From Candidatus Bathyoplasma sp. NZ (GTDB taxonomy: Bacteria > Bacillota_I > Bacilli_A > MAG-NZ): DNA of 64,000 nucleotides. The position numbers and the translations under genes are program-made. Positions 51,832-62,111 of this stretch are shown piece by piece; positions within the stretch are counted from its first letter, which is position 1, and each line of letters opens with the position of its first letter. The notes under the pieces are model-generated. The model searched no databases, was not told where the DNA came from, and saw only the letters and a list, made by a program, of their open reading frames with translations. The stretch lies in contig JABENI010000015.1 in NCBI GenBank assembly GCA_013332095.1, positions 1-64,000 of the forward strand, given 5' to 3'.

Positions 51832-54800
51832 CTATTCGCTAGGTATAGTAGTATAAACATTGATACTATAAGTAACAATGTTTCCTGATATATCACGTAC
51901 TCGCAAATCATTTTGTCCATCGCTTAAAAGAATATCCGTTATTTGATAATTTGGTTCTACTGTTACCCATTCGTTATCATTTACTTGGTACCCTGAAACT
52001 TCTTCATTAGATTCAAATGTATATACTGGATTGTCAACTGAATTAGCTCCTCCAGAAACTGGAGCTAATTCATCAATAGTACCATTATTAATTTGTACCC
52101 CAAAGTTTTGAATAAGTAATGCACGGTTTGTGGCACCTGTACTTCCACTACTAATGAAAATTTTATTATCTACTGAACCACCAGTATATGTATCAAAGTT
52201 TATTTTTCCAATAAAAATCCCATTCATGTATAAATCTGCCTGCGGTAATATTCCTCCTGCTCCTTCATCTGCAGGAATACGAGCTTCAAAATTTAGTGGG
52301 TCTCCAACTTTTACTATTGGTAAATCTACAAGTTCCGAACCTCCTATAGCAGTAACACCAGTAGCACCATTTAGAATCATAGTCCTTCCGGGATGCTGCT
52401 ATTTCTAAATACTCACCTGTATAATCAATACTAATACCATATCGTCGCTGATCAGTCCTACCTGGAATTGTTTCAAATTGTAATCCTAAATATCCCCCAT
52501 AGTCTACCGCTTGAGAGTTTCCTGCATAATTCCCAGTATTAGGATCTCCTATTCCTGCATAAGTTCCTCCAGAAGGAAGTATAAGTTCCCCTCTAAAAAT
52601 TCCACCGTAGTTGTATAAATCATTATAATTAGCATCGCTCAATAATTTTCCCATTTGAACGATATTCTGACTATTATCATCTAACTGTTGGAGCACTTTT
52701 ACTTGTTCTCCATCAATCTCAAGATCATAAATCCTATAACAGTATGCGCCCTCACCGTATTCGTTATTACAATTTCCATCTGCGTCTAATAAACCTGGAG
52801 TTACTTGCTCTGTTGTTCCGAAATACTTTCAATTAGAATCGATTCCATCTCCTGGCTCTGTATCATATTCCCATGGAAGTAATCCTTTTGATGCATAAAA
52901 CATAGCGTTATCACCACCAGTTGCCTTTCCCTCAATTGGAAACGCACCACTTACATCGTCTTCAATATCTTTAAGCACTAACTGATGTGGTAAATTGTCT
53001 CCGATAGAAACAGTATATTCACCATCAACAGGAGGGTCGATTGTTATAAAATTACCTCCATCTAATGAGTATTCTACTATTGACTCATTTGTTGTAAAAA
53101 CATACTCTTGCGCTAATGTCCAATTTCCTTTCGTTATTATAGGTATTGTTGCTATTTTTGCTATAAATGTTGCGCTTACTTCTGTAGCTACATTTCCTGC
53201 TGCATCGCTTACATTATATTTTACTACTATATCTCTTACTTCTGTTAATTCTGTTCTTGCTGCTGTTAAATCTGCTAATAAAGTTGTTCCATCTGCTTTG
53301 TAATATGTACTACTACATCATCACTTATATCTCCATCTATATCATCATTTGCTGTTGCTTCTGGTGCTATCCAAGTTGCCGCATCTACTGTATTTACTGC
53401 TCCTCCTGCTACTGAATCTAATATTGGTACTGTTTTATCTACTGTTACTGTACTTGAATTTGTTGTTGCTGTTACTGGTATCCCAGCATGGCCTGCTAAA
53501 TCAGCAAATGTTATGTTAATTTCTGCTAGTCCTTCAGGAGTTTCTGCTGTTACTATATAAGTTGCCATATATTCATTTCCACTTCCTGTTACTGTTACTG
53601 CTTGTCCTGCCATTCTTACTGATGGTGTTACTGTTGGTATTGTTAATAACAATTCACTAGTTGTTAACCTTAAGGTAATAGTATCTCCTATTTTTGCTGA
53701 TGTTGGATTATCGTTATCACTTTCTATTGTTGCTTCTAATGTTGGTGCTGTTTTATCTATGGTTACTGTACTTGAATTGGTTGTTGTTACCACAGTACCA
53801 GCGTTCCCTGCTTCATCAGTATATGTTATGTTAATTCCTGCTACTCCTTCTGGAGTTCCTGCTACAACTTGATATGTTGCCGTATATTTATCTCCACTTC
53901 CTGTTACTATTGCTGACTGTCCGGCTATTGTTACTGTTGGTGTTTGGAGGTTCTTATTAGCTGTTATATCTACTGTAATTGTATCTCCTAATTTTGCTAA
54001 TGATGTATTATGATTATCACTTTCTATTGTTACTGCTTCTAATGTTGGTACACTTTTATCTACTGTTACTGTACTTGAATTTGTTGTTGCTGTTACAGGA
54101 ATAATTGGGCTCTGATTATCATGATTATATAATATTTCAAATTCTACTACTCCTTCTGGAGTTTCTGCTGATACTATATGAGTTGCATAATATGCATTTG
54201 AGTTTCTTCTTACTGTTGCAGTTTGCCTTGCTATTGTTACGATTGGTGGTTGTAACCCGCCAGTTATTGTTAAAGTTATTGTGTCTCCTACTTTTGCAAT
54301 TGATCCATTAGAACTTGTCCATATATTAACATTTCCTATAGGTATATTGTAAATAATTTCAATTATACTGTTATTTGTTGTTTCAGTTATTGGTACGCCA
54401 ACGTTCCCTGCCTTATCAATAAATCTTACGTAAATTTCTGCTTCTCCGTCTGGAGTTCCTACTAATACTGTATATGTTGCAGTATATGTATCTCCACTTC
54501 CCGTTACTGTTGCTCTTTGTCCTGCTATAGTTACTATGGGTCTTTGTATGTCTTCACTAGCTGTTATTGATAAAGTTATTGTACTTCCTATATATCCTTT
54601 TGAAGGAGTGCCATAATCACTTTCTATTATTGCTGTTGATAAAGTTGGTACCGTTTTATCTACTGTTACTGTGCTTGAATCTGTTGTTGCTGTTACTGCT
54701 GTACCAGCATTACCTGCTAAATCAGTATATGTTATGTTAATTGCTGCTACTCCTTCTACAGTTTCCTCTACCACTGTATAAGTTGCAGTATAATTCATCC

Positions 54801-55081
54801 CACTTCCTGTTACTGTTGTTGATTCTCCTGCTATCGTTACTGTTGGTGTTTGGATGTTCTCATCAGCTATTATCGATAAAGTTATTGTATCTGCTAATTT
54901 GGCAAATTCTGTATTATTTGTATTATTACTTGATATTTCTACTGTTGGTAAGGTTGGTGCAGTGATGTCTACTGCTGCATTTACTTCTTGTTCTAAAAAC
55001 CTTGGTGTTAAGAATGCTACTACTGTTAACGTTATTATCATTAAAACCCATTCCTTTAAAAATAATTCTTCTTTCTTTCAT
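51832..55081 (-). pseudogene. Ig-like repeat secreted protein, array copy 1 (inactivated)
   Basis: Homologous along its length to the intact gene at 56138-59680. The inferred start is ATG at 55081 (MKERRIIFKGMG). Lesions: a net 5-base deletion just after GMG (about 55040-55048), a one-base deletion at about 53309, an in-frame TGA at 52831-52829 where the intact copy has TGG (Trp), and a one-base insertion near 52390. It has five Ig-like units against six, then the DDIDGDISDDV domain and the C-terminal domain with the NTGNYAGNSQ and INNGTIDELAPVSGG segments. A decaying duplicate. Confidence 0.85.
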
Positions 55082-55139
55082 AAAAAAACCTCTTTTAGGT
55101 TTATTTACATTTATTTCCATTTAATACTATTTATTATAG

Positions 55140-55912
55140 CGTATTATTTTTAAAAAAAAGGTTTTTTGATATTTAATATATTATTTTTATATTTTTTCCT
55201 TTATTTGTCGTTAAAATATTTGTGGTTGCAAATTTCATATAATTTTCTGTTATTTCGCTATTGTCAATTTTGCATAAATTCTACTTTTCTCTTTTCAATT
55301 ACTGCTGTTTTAGTTCAACTGCTGTTGCTTCATATTCACTCTAAACTACTAACAAAATTATTGCTTTATCATAATCAGATACTGTCATAATATTGATATA
55401 TATTTAAACATTAGTGTCCAGATTATTTACTCTTCTGTTCTAATATCAAAGTTTGTTCCATTTTCATCAAAATACCTTAATCTGAATCAATAAATTGAGT
55501 TTCTTATTCTAAGTGTATGGTTGTTAATCATTTAATGCTTATGCTCACGCATACATTTAACTTTTCTATGGTATATTACTATTTTAGCATTATAAAAATA
55601 TCTTTTTGCCTATCAATATCATAATTTTATTCATCTTTCAAAATCTATAATTTCAGAAATTTTCTACATATATCTATTTATCCAAATTATTTTTCATCTA
55701 CTAATATGCTTTAAATTCTTCATCTCTAAATATATTATAAATGATTAGTGTCATTGAGCATCTCAATAGTTCCACTATCTATTGCTGTTTATCCTAGTAC
55801 TTATTTTGTGCTAGGTATATCTGTCGGTAATTATATCAATAGTTGCATCTTTTTTCATTGCTTATTTTCTAATTTTAAATATATTATTATTTTCTCAAAA
55901 TGTAGTGTTTTT
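55140..55912. other. Non-coding spacer between array copies 1 and 2
   Basis: No gene. Contains the promoter flank of copy 1. It is collinear with 59745-60470: matching gatatttaatatattatttttatattttttcc, tttgtggttgcaaatttcatataatt and other stretches, more diverged toward the 3' trailer of the next copy. Both spacers were duplicated along with the gene. Confidence 0.7.
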
Positions 55913-55950
55913 AAAAAAAAGGGTTGCTAATTAGCACCCTTTTTTTTAAA
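55913..55950 (-). terminator. Terminator downstream of array copy 2
   Basis: AAAAGGGTGCTAATTAGCAACCCTTTTT hairpin with T run, about 190 bases past the stop of the intact gene. The intervening DNA is conserved between copies. Confidence 0.7.
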
Positions 55951-56137
55951 TTATAAACTTTTTTTCGCTACTAAATATACTTGTTATTATCAATTCCTAA
56001 TAAATGCTAGGCATATCATTAATATTAATAATGTTATATCAATCCAAATTTACTCCGATATTTCCTATTCTCTTTACTATGATAAAATGTATAACTATCT
56101 TATTCTATCTGTATTATATATGCTTTGTCTATTCCTG

Positions 56138-59100
56138 CTATTCGCTAGGTGGAGTTGTGTCAACATTGATACTATATGTAACAATGTTTCCTGAAATATC
56201 ACGTACTCTCAAATCATTTTGTCCATCGCTTAATAAAATATCAGCTATTTGGAAAGTTGGTTCTACAGTTATCCAATTTTCATCATTTACTTGGTATCCT
56301 GAAACTTCTTCATTCGATTCAAATATATATATTGGATTGTCAACCACATTAGCTCCTCCAGAAATTGGAGCTAAAACATCAATATCACCATTATTAATTT
56401 GTGTCCCAAAGTTTTCAATAATTATTGCTCTATTTGTCCCGCCTGTACTTCCACTACCAATGGAAACTTTATTACCTGTTGATCCACCACCAAATGTGCC
56501 AAAGTTCATTTCTCCAATATAAATTCCATTCGTATATATCTCTGCCTTAGGTAATAGTCCTATTGCTCCTGCTGTTTTAGGAATACGAATCTCAAAATCT
56601 AGTGGGTCTCCAAGTTTTACTATTGGTAAATTTACAGTTTGTGAACCTCCAATAGTAGTAACATCAGTAGCACCATTTAAAACTATACTCCCATCAGGTG
56701 TAATTATTTTTACATTCCCACCTTCATAAGTAATATTTAAACCATAACGCCTCTTCGTACCACCACCTGGAATCATTTCAGGTTCAAATTGTAATCCTAC
56801 AAATGCACCATACTCTACCACTTGAGAGTTTCCTGCATAATTCCCAGTATTAGGGTCTCCTATTCCTGCATACGTATTTCCATAAGGAAGTATAACTCTC
56901 CCTCTAACAGATCCACCATTACTGTATAAATTATTATAATCGTCTACATCCAATTGTCTAATCGTCTGTAAAATAACAGTAGAACTATCATCTAACTGTT
57001 GGAGCACTTTTACTTGTTCTCCATCAACATCAAGATAATAAATCTTATAGCAAGCTGCTCCCTCACCGTACTCATTCTGACAATTTCCATCTCCATCTAA
57101 TATATCTGAAGTTATCGATCCTGTTCCGGTATATTCCCAATTAGCATCACTGTCCCATGGAAGTAATCCTTTAGAAGCGTAAAACATTAGGTTATCATTA
57201 CCAGTTGCTTTTGCCTCAATTGGCAATGAATCACTTAAATCATCTTCAATATCTTTAAGCACTAACTGATGTGGTAAATTGTCTCCGATAGAAACAGTGT
57301 ATTCACCACCAATAGGAGAGTCGATTGCTATAAAAGTACCTCCATCTAATGAGTATTCTACTATTGACTCATTTGCTGTAAAAATATACTCTTGCGCTAA
57401 TGTCCAATTTCCTCTCGTTATTATAGGTGTTGTTGCTATTCTAAATGTTGCGCTTACTTCTGGTGTTGCATTTCCTGCTGCATCGCTTACGTTATATTTT
57501 ACTACTATATCTCTTATTTCTGTTAATTCTGTTCTTGCTGCTGTTAAATCTGCTAATAAAGTTGTTCCATCTGCTTTGTAATATGTTACTACTACATCAT
57601 CACTTATATCTCCATCTATATCATCATTTGCTGTTGCCTCTGGTGCTATCCAAGTTGCCACATCTACTGTATTTACTGCTCCTCCTGCTACTGAGTCTAA
57701 TTCCGGTGCTGTTTTATCTACTGTTACTGTACTTGAATTGGTTGTTGCTGTTACTAGTATACCAGCATGGCCTGCTAAATCAGCAAATGTTATGTTAATT
57801 TCTGCTAGTCCTTCAGGAGTTTCTGCTGTTACTATATAAGTTACCATATATTCATTTCCACTTCCTGTTACTGTTACTGCTTGTCCTGCTATTCTTACTG
57901 TTGGGGTTACTGTTGGTATTGTTAATAACAATTCACTAGTTGTTAACCTTAAGGTAATAGTATCTCCTATTTTTGCTGATGTTGGATTATCGTTATCACT
58001 TTCTATTGTTACTACTTCTAATGTTGGTGTTGTTTTATCTATGGTTACTGTACTTGAATTGGTTGTTGTTACCACAGTACCAGCGTTCCCTGCCTCATCA
58101 GCATATGTTATGTTAATTCCTGCTTCTCCTTCTGGAGTTCCGGCTACTACTGTATATGTTGCCGTATATTTATTTCCACTTCCTGTTACTATTGCTGTTT
58201 GTCCAGCTATTGTTACTGTTGGTGTTTGGAGGTCCTTATTAGCTGTTATAGCTACTGTAACTGTATCTCCTACTTTTGCAAATGATGTATTATGATTATC
58301 ACTTTCTATTGTTACTGCTTCTAATGTTGGTATAGTACTATCTACTGTTACTGTACTTGAATCTGTTGTTGTTGTAATTGGAATAGTTTTCACATCATCA
58401 CGATATTGGTATAATACTTCAAATTCTACTACTCCTTCAGGAGTTTCAGCTGTTACTATATGAGTCGCAAGATAATAAAAACCTATATCTCTTTGTACTG
58501 CTGCAGTTTGCCCTGCTATTGTTACCATTGGCGGTTCTAAATCAGATACTGATGTCATAGTTAAAGTTATTGTATCTCCTACTTTTGCAAATGATTCACT
58601 AGAATCTGATGATATCCAAACTTGTGATGAAACTTCATTGGTGTGAATTGTAACTGTACTGTTATTTGTTGTTTCAGTTATTGGTACACCAAGGTTCCCT
58701 GCCATATCAATAAATCTTACGTAAATTTCTGCTTCACCTCTTGGAGTTCCCCTTAATACTGTATATGTTGCAGTATATGTATTTCCACTTCCCGTTACTG
58801 TTGCTGATTGTCCTGCTATTGTTACTACGGGTCTTTGGATGTCCTCACTAGCTGTTATCGATAGAATTACTGTATCACCTTGATATACTGTATAAGGTGC
58901 ATCACTTTCTATTGTTACTGCTTCTAATGTTGGTACTGTTTTATCTACTGTTACTGTACTTGAATTTGTTGTTGTTGTTACTGGAATACCTGTGTTACCC
59001 GCCAGATCTTCATACGTTACGTTAATTGCTACTTCTCCTTCTGGAGTTGTCGCTACTACTGTATAATATGAAAAGAATTTCGTATAATTACTCTCCCAAA

Positions 59101-59680
59101 GTACTAATACAGTTCCTGTTTCTTCTGCATGTGTTGTTGTTGGTATTTTGATGCTCTCACTAGCTGTGATTGTATATCTTACTCTATCTCCTACTTTTGC
59201 TAATTCTAGGTAATTACTAACTTTTACTTCTAGTAGTGTTGGTGCCGTTTTATCTATTGTTACTGTACTTGAATCTGTAGTTTCTGTTTCTACCGTACCA
59301 GAGTTACCTGCTATGTCAGCATATGTTATGTTAATTCCTGCTACTTCTTCTACAGTTTCCTCTACTACTATATAAGTAGCTGAATATGTATCTCCACTTC
59401 CTGTTACTGTTGCTGATTGTCCTGCTATTGTTACTATTGGTGTTTGGATGTCCTCATTAGCTATTATCGATAAAGTTATTGTATCTGCTAATTTGGCAAA
59501 TTCTATATTATTTGTATTATTACTTGATATTTCTACTGTTGGTAATGTTGGTGCTGTGGTGTCTACTGCTGCATTTACTTCTTTTTCTAAAAACCTTGGT
59601 GTTAAGAATGCTACTACTGTTAATGTTATTATCATCAATAAGTAACCCATTCCTTTAAAAATAATTCTTCTTTCTTTCAT
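56138..59680 (-). CDS. Large secreted Ig-like repeat protein (array copy 2, intact)
   Basis: About 1180 residues from the ATG at 59680, seven bases after AGGAGG. An N-terminal hydrophobic export segment (about 13-27) is followed by six Ig-like units with the pattern AKxGDTITL-x-ITA...TVTIAGQxATVTGSGNxYTATY...TPEGxAxINITYxDxAGN...TVTVDKT. Then come a DDIDGDISDDVVVTYYK domain, a Cys-containing C-terminal domain (CQNEYGEGAACYKIYYLD) and a Gly/Asn-rich beta domain. It ends ...TTPPSE with no TM or LPxTG, so it is secreted or anchored otherwise. Likely adhesin or matrix component; function inferred from architecture. Confidence 0.8.
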   Translation of the reverse strand: MKERRIIFKGMGYLLMIITLTVVAFLTPRFLEKEVNAAVDTTAPTLPTVEISSNNTNNIEFAKLADTITLSIIANEDIQTPIVTIAGQSATVTGSGDTYSATYIVVEETVEEVAGINITYADIAGNSGTVETETTDSSTVTIDKTAPTLLEVKVSNYLELAKVGDRVRYTITASESIKIPTTTHAEETGTVLVLWESNYTKFFSYYTVVATTPEGEVAINVTYEDLAGNTGIPVTTTTNSSTVTVDKTVPTLEAVTIESDAPYTVYQGDTVILSITASEDIQRPVVTIAGQSATVTGSGNTYTATYTVLRGTPRGEAEIYVRFIDMAGNLGVPITETTNNSTVTIHTNEVSSQVWISSDSSESFAKVGDTITLTMTSVSDLEPPMVTIAGQTAAVQRDIGFYYLATHIVTAETPEGVVEFEVLYQYRDDVKTIPITTTTDSSTVTVDSTIPTLEAVTIESDNHNTSFAKVGDTVTVAITANKDLQTPTVTIAGQTAIVTGSGNKYTATYTVVAGTPEGEAGINITYADEAGNAGTVVTTTNSSTVTIDKTTPTLEVVTIESDNDNPTSAKIGDTITLRLTTSELLLTIPTVTPTVRIAGQAVTVTGSGNEYMVTYIVTAETPEGLAEINITFADLAGHAGILVTATTNSSTVTVDKTAPELDSVAGGAVNTVDVATWIAPEATANDDIDGDISDDVVVTYYKADGTTLLADLTAARTELTEIRDIVVKYNVSDAAGNATPEVSATFRIATTPIITRGNWTLAQEYIFTANESIVEYSLDGGTFIAIDSPIGGEYTVSIGDNLPHQLVLKDIEDDLSDSLPIEAKATGNDNLMFYASKGLLPWDSDANWEYTGTGSITSDILDGDGNCQNEYGEGAACYKIYYLDVDGEQVKVLQQLDDSSTVILQTIRQLDVDDYNNLYSNGGSVRGRVILPYGNTYAGIGDPNTGNYAGNSQVVEYGAFVGLQFEPEMIPGGGTKRRYGLNITYEGGNVKIITPDGSIVLNGATDVTTIGGSQTVNLPIVKLGDPLDFEIRIPKTAGAIGLLPKAEIYTNGIYIGEMNFGTFGGGSTGNKVSIGSGSTGGTNRAIIIENFGTQINNGDIDVLAPISGGANVVDNPIYIFESNEEVSGYQVNDENWITVEPTFQIADILLSDGQNDLRVRDISGNIVTYSINVDTTPPSE

Positions 59681-59731
59681 AAAAAAACCTCCTTTAGATT
59701 TATTTACATTTTTTTCCATTTAACTCTATTC

Positions 59732-59740
59732 ATTATAGCA
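59732..59740 (-). promoter_or_regulatory. Extended -10 promoter of the intact Ig-like gene
   Basis: TGCTATAAT on the minus strand (-10 at 59737-59732) with an 8-T tract just upstream in the spacer region. The pseudogene copy has CGCTATAAT at the equivalent place, so the TGn element is lost. Confidence 0.6.
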
Positions 59741-60472
59741 TATTATTTTAAAAAAAAAGGTTTTTTGATATTTAATATATTATTTTTATATTTTTTCCTT
59801 TATTTGTCGTTAAAATATTTGTGGTTGCAAATTTCATATAATTAGCTGTTATTTCGCTATTATCAATTTTGTATAAATTCTACTTTTCTCTTTTCAATTA
59901 CTGTTGTTTCAGTTCAACACTGTTGCTTCATATCCATTCTAAACTATTAACAATATCGTTGTTTCATCCTCATTAATTATTGTCACAATTTTAATAAAAA
60001 TCTTACACCCAAGTATTTAATTATATTCTTCTCTCTCGCATAAAAATTTGTTTATCTTCATCTATTTCCTTGAACCTAAATCAATAACTTGAACTCCTCT
60101 TTTAGTTTATATTTCCAAATCATTTAAGATTAAGCCCCCTATAAATTAAACTTTGTTATGATATTTTATTATTGCAGAAATATTTTTTTGCTTATTCGTT
60201 ATCTTAATTAATTTATTCCTTAAATTCCCAACTTTAAAAAAGTTTCAGCATTTCAATGTCTTCATATCAAGTTATTTTTCATCTACGACTATTTTTAAAT
60301 ACTTCATCTCTATATATGTAAATGTGTCTAGTAGTTGATTATACCAATAGCTCCATTATCTATTGCTGTTTCTATTACTCCAATATTTTATCCTAAATAT
60401 GGATGCCAATAATATATTAATTGTTACAAATCCTCTTTTCACTGCTTATTTTAGTTTAAATGTATTTTTTCA
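59741..60472. other. Non-coding spacer upstream of array copy 2
   Basis: No gene is supported. It is similar to 55140-55912 (see that entry), with more divergence, and leads into the terminator and trailer of the third copy. Confidence 0.65.
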
Positions 60473-60507
60473 GAAAAAAAGGTTTGCTCATTTGCAACCC
60501 TTTTTTG
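60473..60507 (-). terminator. Diverged terminator of array copy 3
   Basis: AAAAAAGGGTTGC-AAATGA-GCAAACCTTTTTTT on the minus strand; same position relative to the remnant as in the other copies. Confidence 0.6.
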
Positions 60508-60707
60508 AATTTAAAATTTTTTTTGCTACTAAATAAACTTGTTATTGTTAATTCTTAATAAATTTTATGCATCTATCAGTGTCAAAAATATTATATAAGT
60601 GCTAAATGTATCTCCAATTTCCCTATTCCATCTATTGTATGATGATGTACTATCTACTACTAAATTATTCTATTTACTATCTATCTGCTTATTCATTAAT
60701 ACTATTC

Positions 60708-61058
60708 ATTAAGTGTAGTTGTATCTCCATCAATACTATATGTAGCAATGTTTCCTGCTATATCATTTATATTACATTTGACTACTATATTTCTTTTTGT
60801 TGCTAATTCTTCTCTTACTACCTTTAGATCTCCTAATGAAGTTGTTACTATGTAATCACTTGTATCTTTATAATATTGTCAGTTGTTGTTATTGGTATAT
60901 CAATATAGCCTGCATCATCATTAGATATTATGTTAATTGCTGCTATTCCTTTTGACGTATTTCGTATACATCAAAATATGTACATAACTATTACTTACCT
61001 ATGAAAGATTTCCGCCGTTGCTGGTTGTCCTGTTTTATTGTTATTGGCATTGTTGTTA
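60708..61058 (-). pseudogene. Remnant of an Ig-like array gene (copy 3)
   Basis: In shifted frames the DNA still reads family fragments: an IxxAGQxATV-like stretch near 61030, AINIISNDDAGYIDIPITTTDN near 60900-60950, YYKDTSDYIVTTSLGDL and EELATKRNIVVKCNINDIAGN, then TYSIDGDTTTLNE and a stop at 60708-60710. Compared with the intact gene, several hundred residues are missing inside and the DIAGN and ISGNIVTYS parts are fused, at a shared AGN/SGN motif. About 350 bp, heavily decayed, directly after mcrC. Confidence 0.7.
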
Positions 61059-62111
61059 CTATTCCACTAACGACAACAATCTATTTGATATTTCTCCCCA
61101 TTCTGCATTGAGATTTAAAGTTCTTATAGCAATTTCACTATCTATTACTGGAAAATCAGCATTAACGTCTTTTTCAATAGTAGGATACAACAACATTCCC
61201 TTGACCTCACCTGAAAATTTACTGTTTTTAATGTACGCAAAAATTTGAAAAAGATGGCTACTACGCACTTTTTCAATTTGCGACTCTTTTCCTCGGTAAC
61301 TTAAAACAAGCGTTTCACTATAAAATTTAGTATCGATTATCAGTTGTCTTTTTTTATCTTCAACGACTATGTCAGTCCTCATCTGTGGCAGTAAAACTAA
61401 TTCTTCAGCATTTATTTCTCTTGACAATTCCCATTTCATTCTCGGAGAATGAATTTTGTATTTTTTGGGGTCTAAATGTAGACGGTAAAAATTTAGGACA
61501 AACTTTTCGTACAAATTTGCCATTTGTCTATCTCTAATAAAATCAGAAAACAAAAATTGATTATCTTTTTCTTCAGTAATTAACCCCTGATAGATCATCT
61601 CACTAATATTTATTAACATCCGGTAATGATAATTATTTTGATTGTACCTCAGTGATGAAAATAATTGCTTAGAAAATTTAATATTTTCTACATTTGAAAA
61701 ATGTAAACGATGTTTCAATAAGTCTTTTTTTAAACCAATATCTAATTTAGGTACTTTTATCAAAATATTAATAGTTGCTTTTACAATCTGATTGAGTTCG
61801 GTGTTTTCAGAAAAATTATCATATTGGCATATCATCCTACCACTACGGATAGTCTGTCCCTTAGTTGATTCTGCTATTTTAATTTTTCCTCTGAGCGTCG
61901 AAAGTGGTTCAGTTTCTTCAACATAGTATTTATTTAACCCTCTTTTAATGATGCTTTTGGTTCCGTTGATATAGATTCTGGCAAATAAATTGTAAATATT
62001 ATCAAATTTTTCACTACCTAAAAGAATATTATCAGACTGTTTAAGAGTCTTCCAAGCGTAACAGAGCATATAATATATATTTTTTATCGGTATTGGAGGT
62101 TTACGACTCAT
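61059..62111 (-). CDS. mcrC: McrC-family nuclease subunit of a modification-dependent restriction system
   Basis: A 350-residue protein of the 5-methylcytosine restriction McrC family. N-terminal PIPIKNIYYMLCYAWKTL is a typical start; the PD-(D/E)xK centre is RTDIVVEDKKRQLIIDTKFY (Asp, then D-T-K) near residues 254-273. It would be the endonuclease partner of the NTPase McrB. ATG overlaps the mcrB stop (ATGA). Confidence 0.9.
   Translation of the reverse strand: MSRKPPIPIKNIYYMLCYAWKTLKQSDNILLGSEKFDNIYNLFARIYINGTKSIIKRGLNKYYVEETEPLSTLRGKIKIAESTKGQTIRSGRMICQYDNFSENTELNQIVKATINILIKVPKLDIGLKKDLLKHRLHFSNVENIKFSKQLFSSLRYNQNNYHYRMLINISEMIYQGLITEEKDNQFLFSDFIRDRQMANLYEKFVLNFYRLHLDPKKYKIHSPRMKWELSREINAEELVLLPQMRTDIVVEDKKRQLIIDTKFYSETLVLSYRGKESQIEKVRSSHLFQIFAYIKNSKFSGEVKGMLLYPTIEKDVNADFPVIDSEIAIRTLNLNAEWGEISNRLLSLVE

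Noticed and set aside
52829-52831. TGA read as tryptophan (Mycoplasma code)
   Set aside because: priA and mcrB end in TGA at overlapping gene junctions and Trp is TGG in all intact genes, so TGA is a stop.
57445-57798. Leu-rich plus-strand frame (and similar ones at 53.0-54.9 kb)
   Set aside because: Shadow of Thr/Val-rich Ig-like repeats on the minus strand.
51140-61058. Insertion sequence or phage origin of the array
   Set aside because: No transposase, integrase, terminal inverted repeats or target-site duplication was seen; simple tandem duplication explains it.
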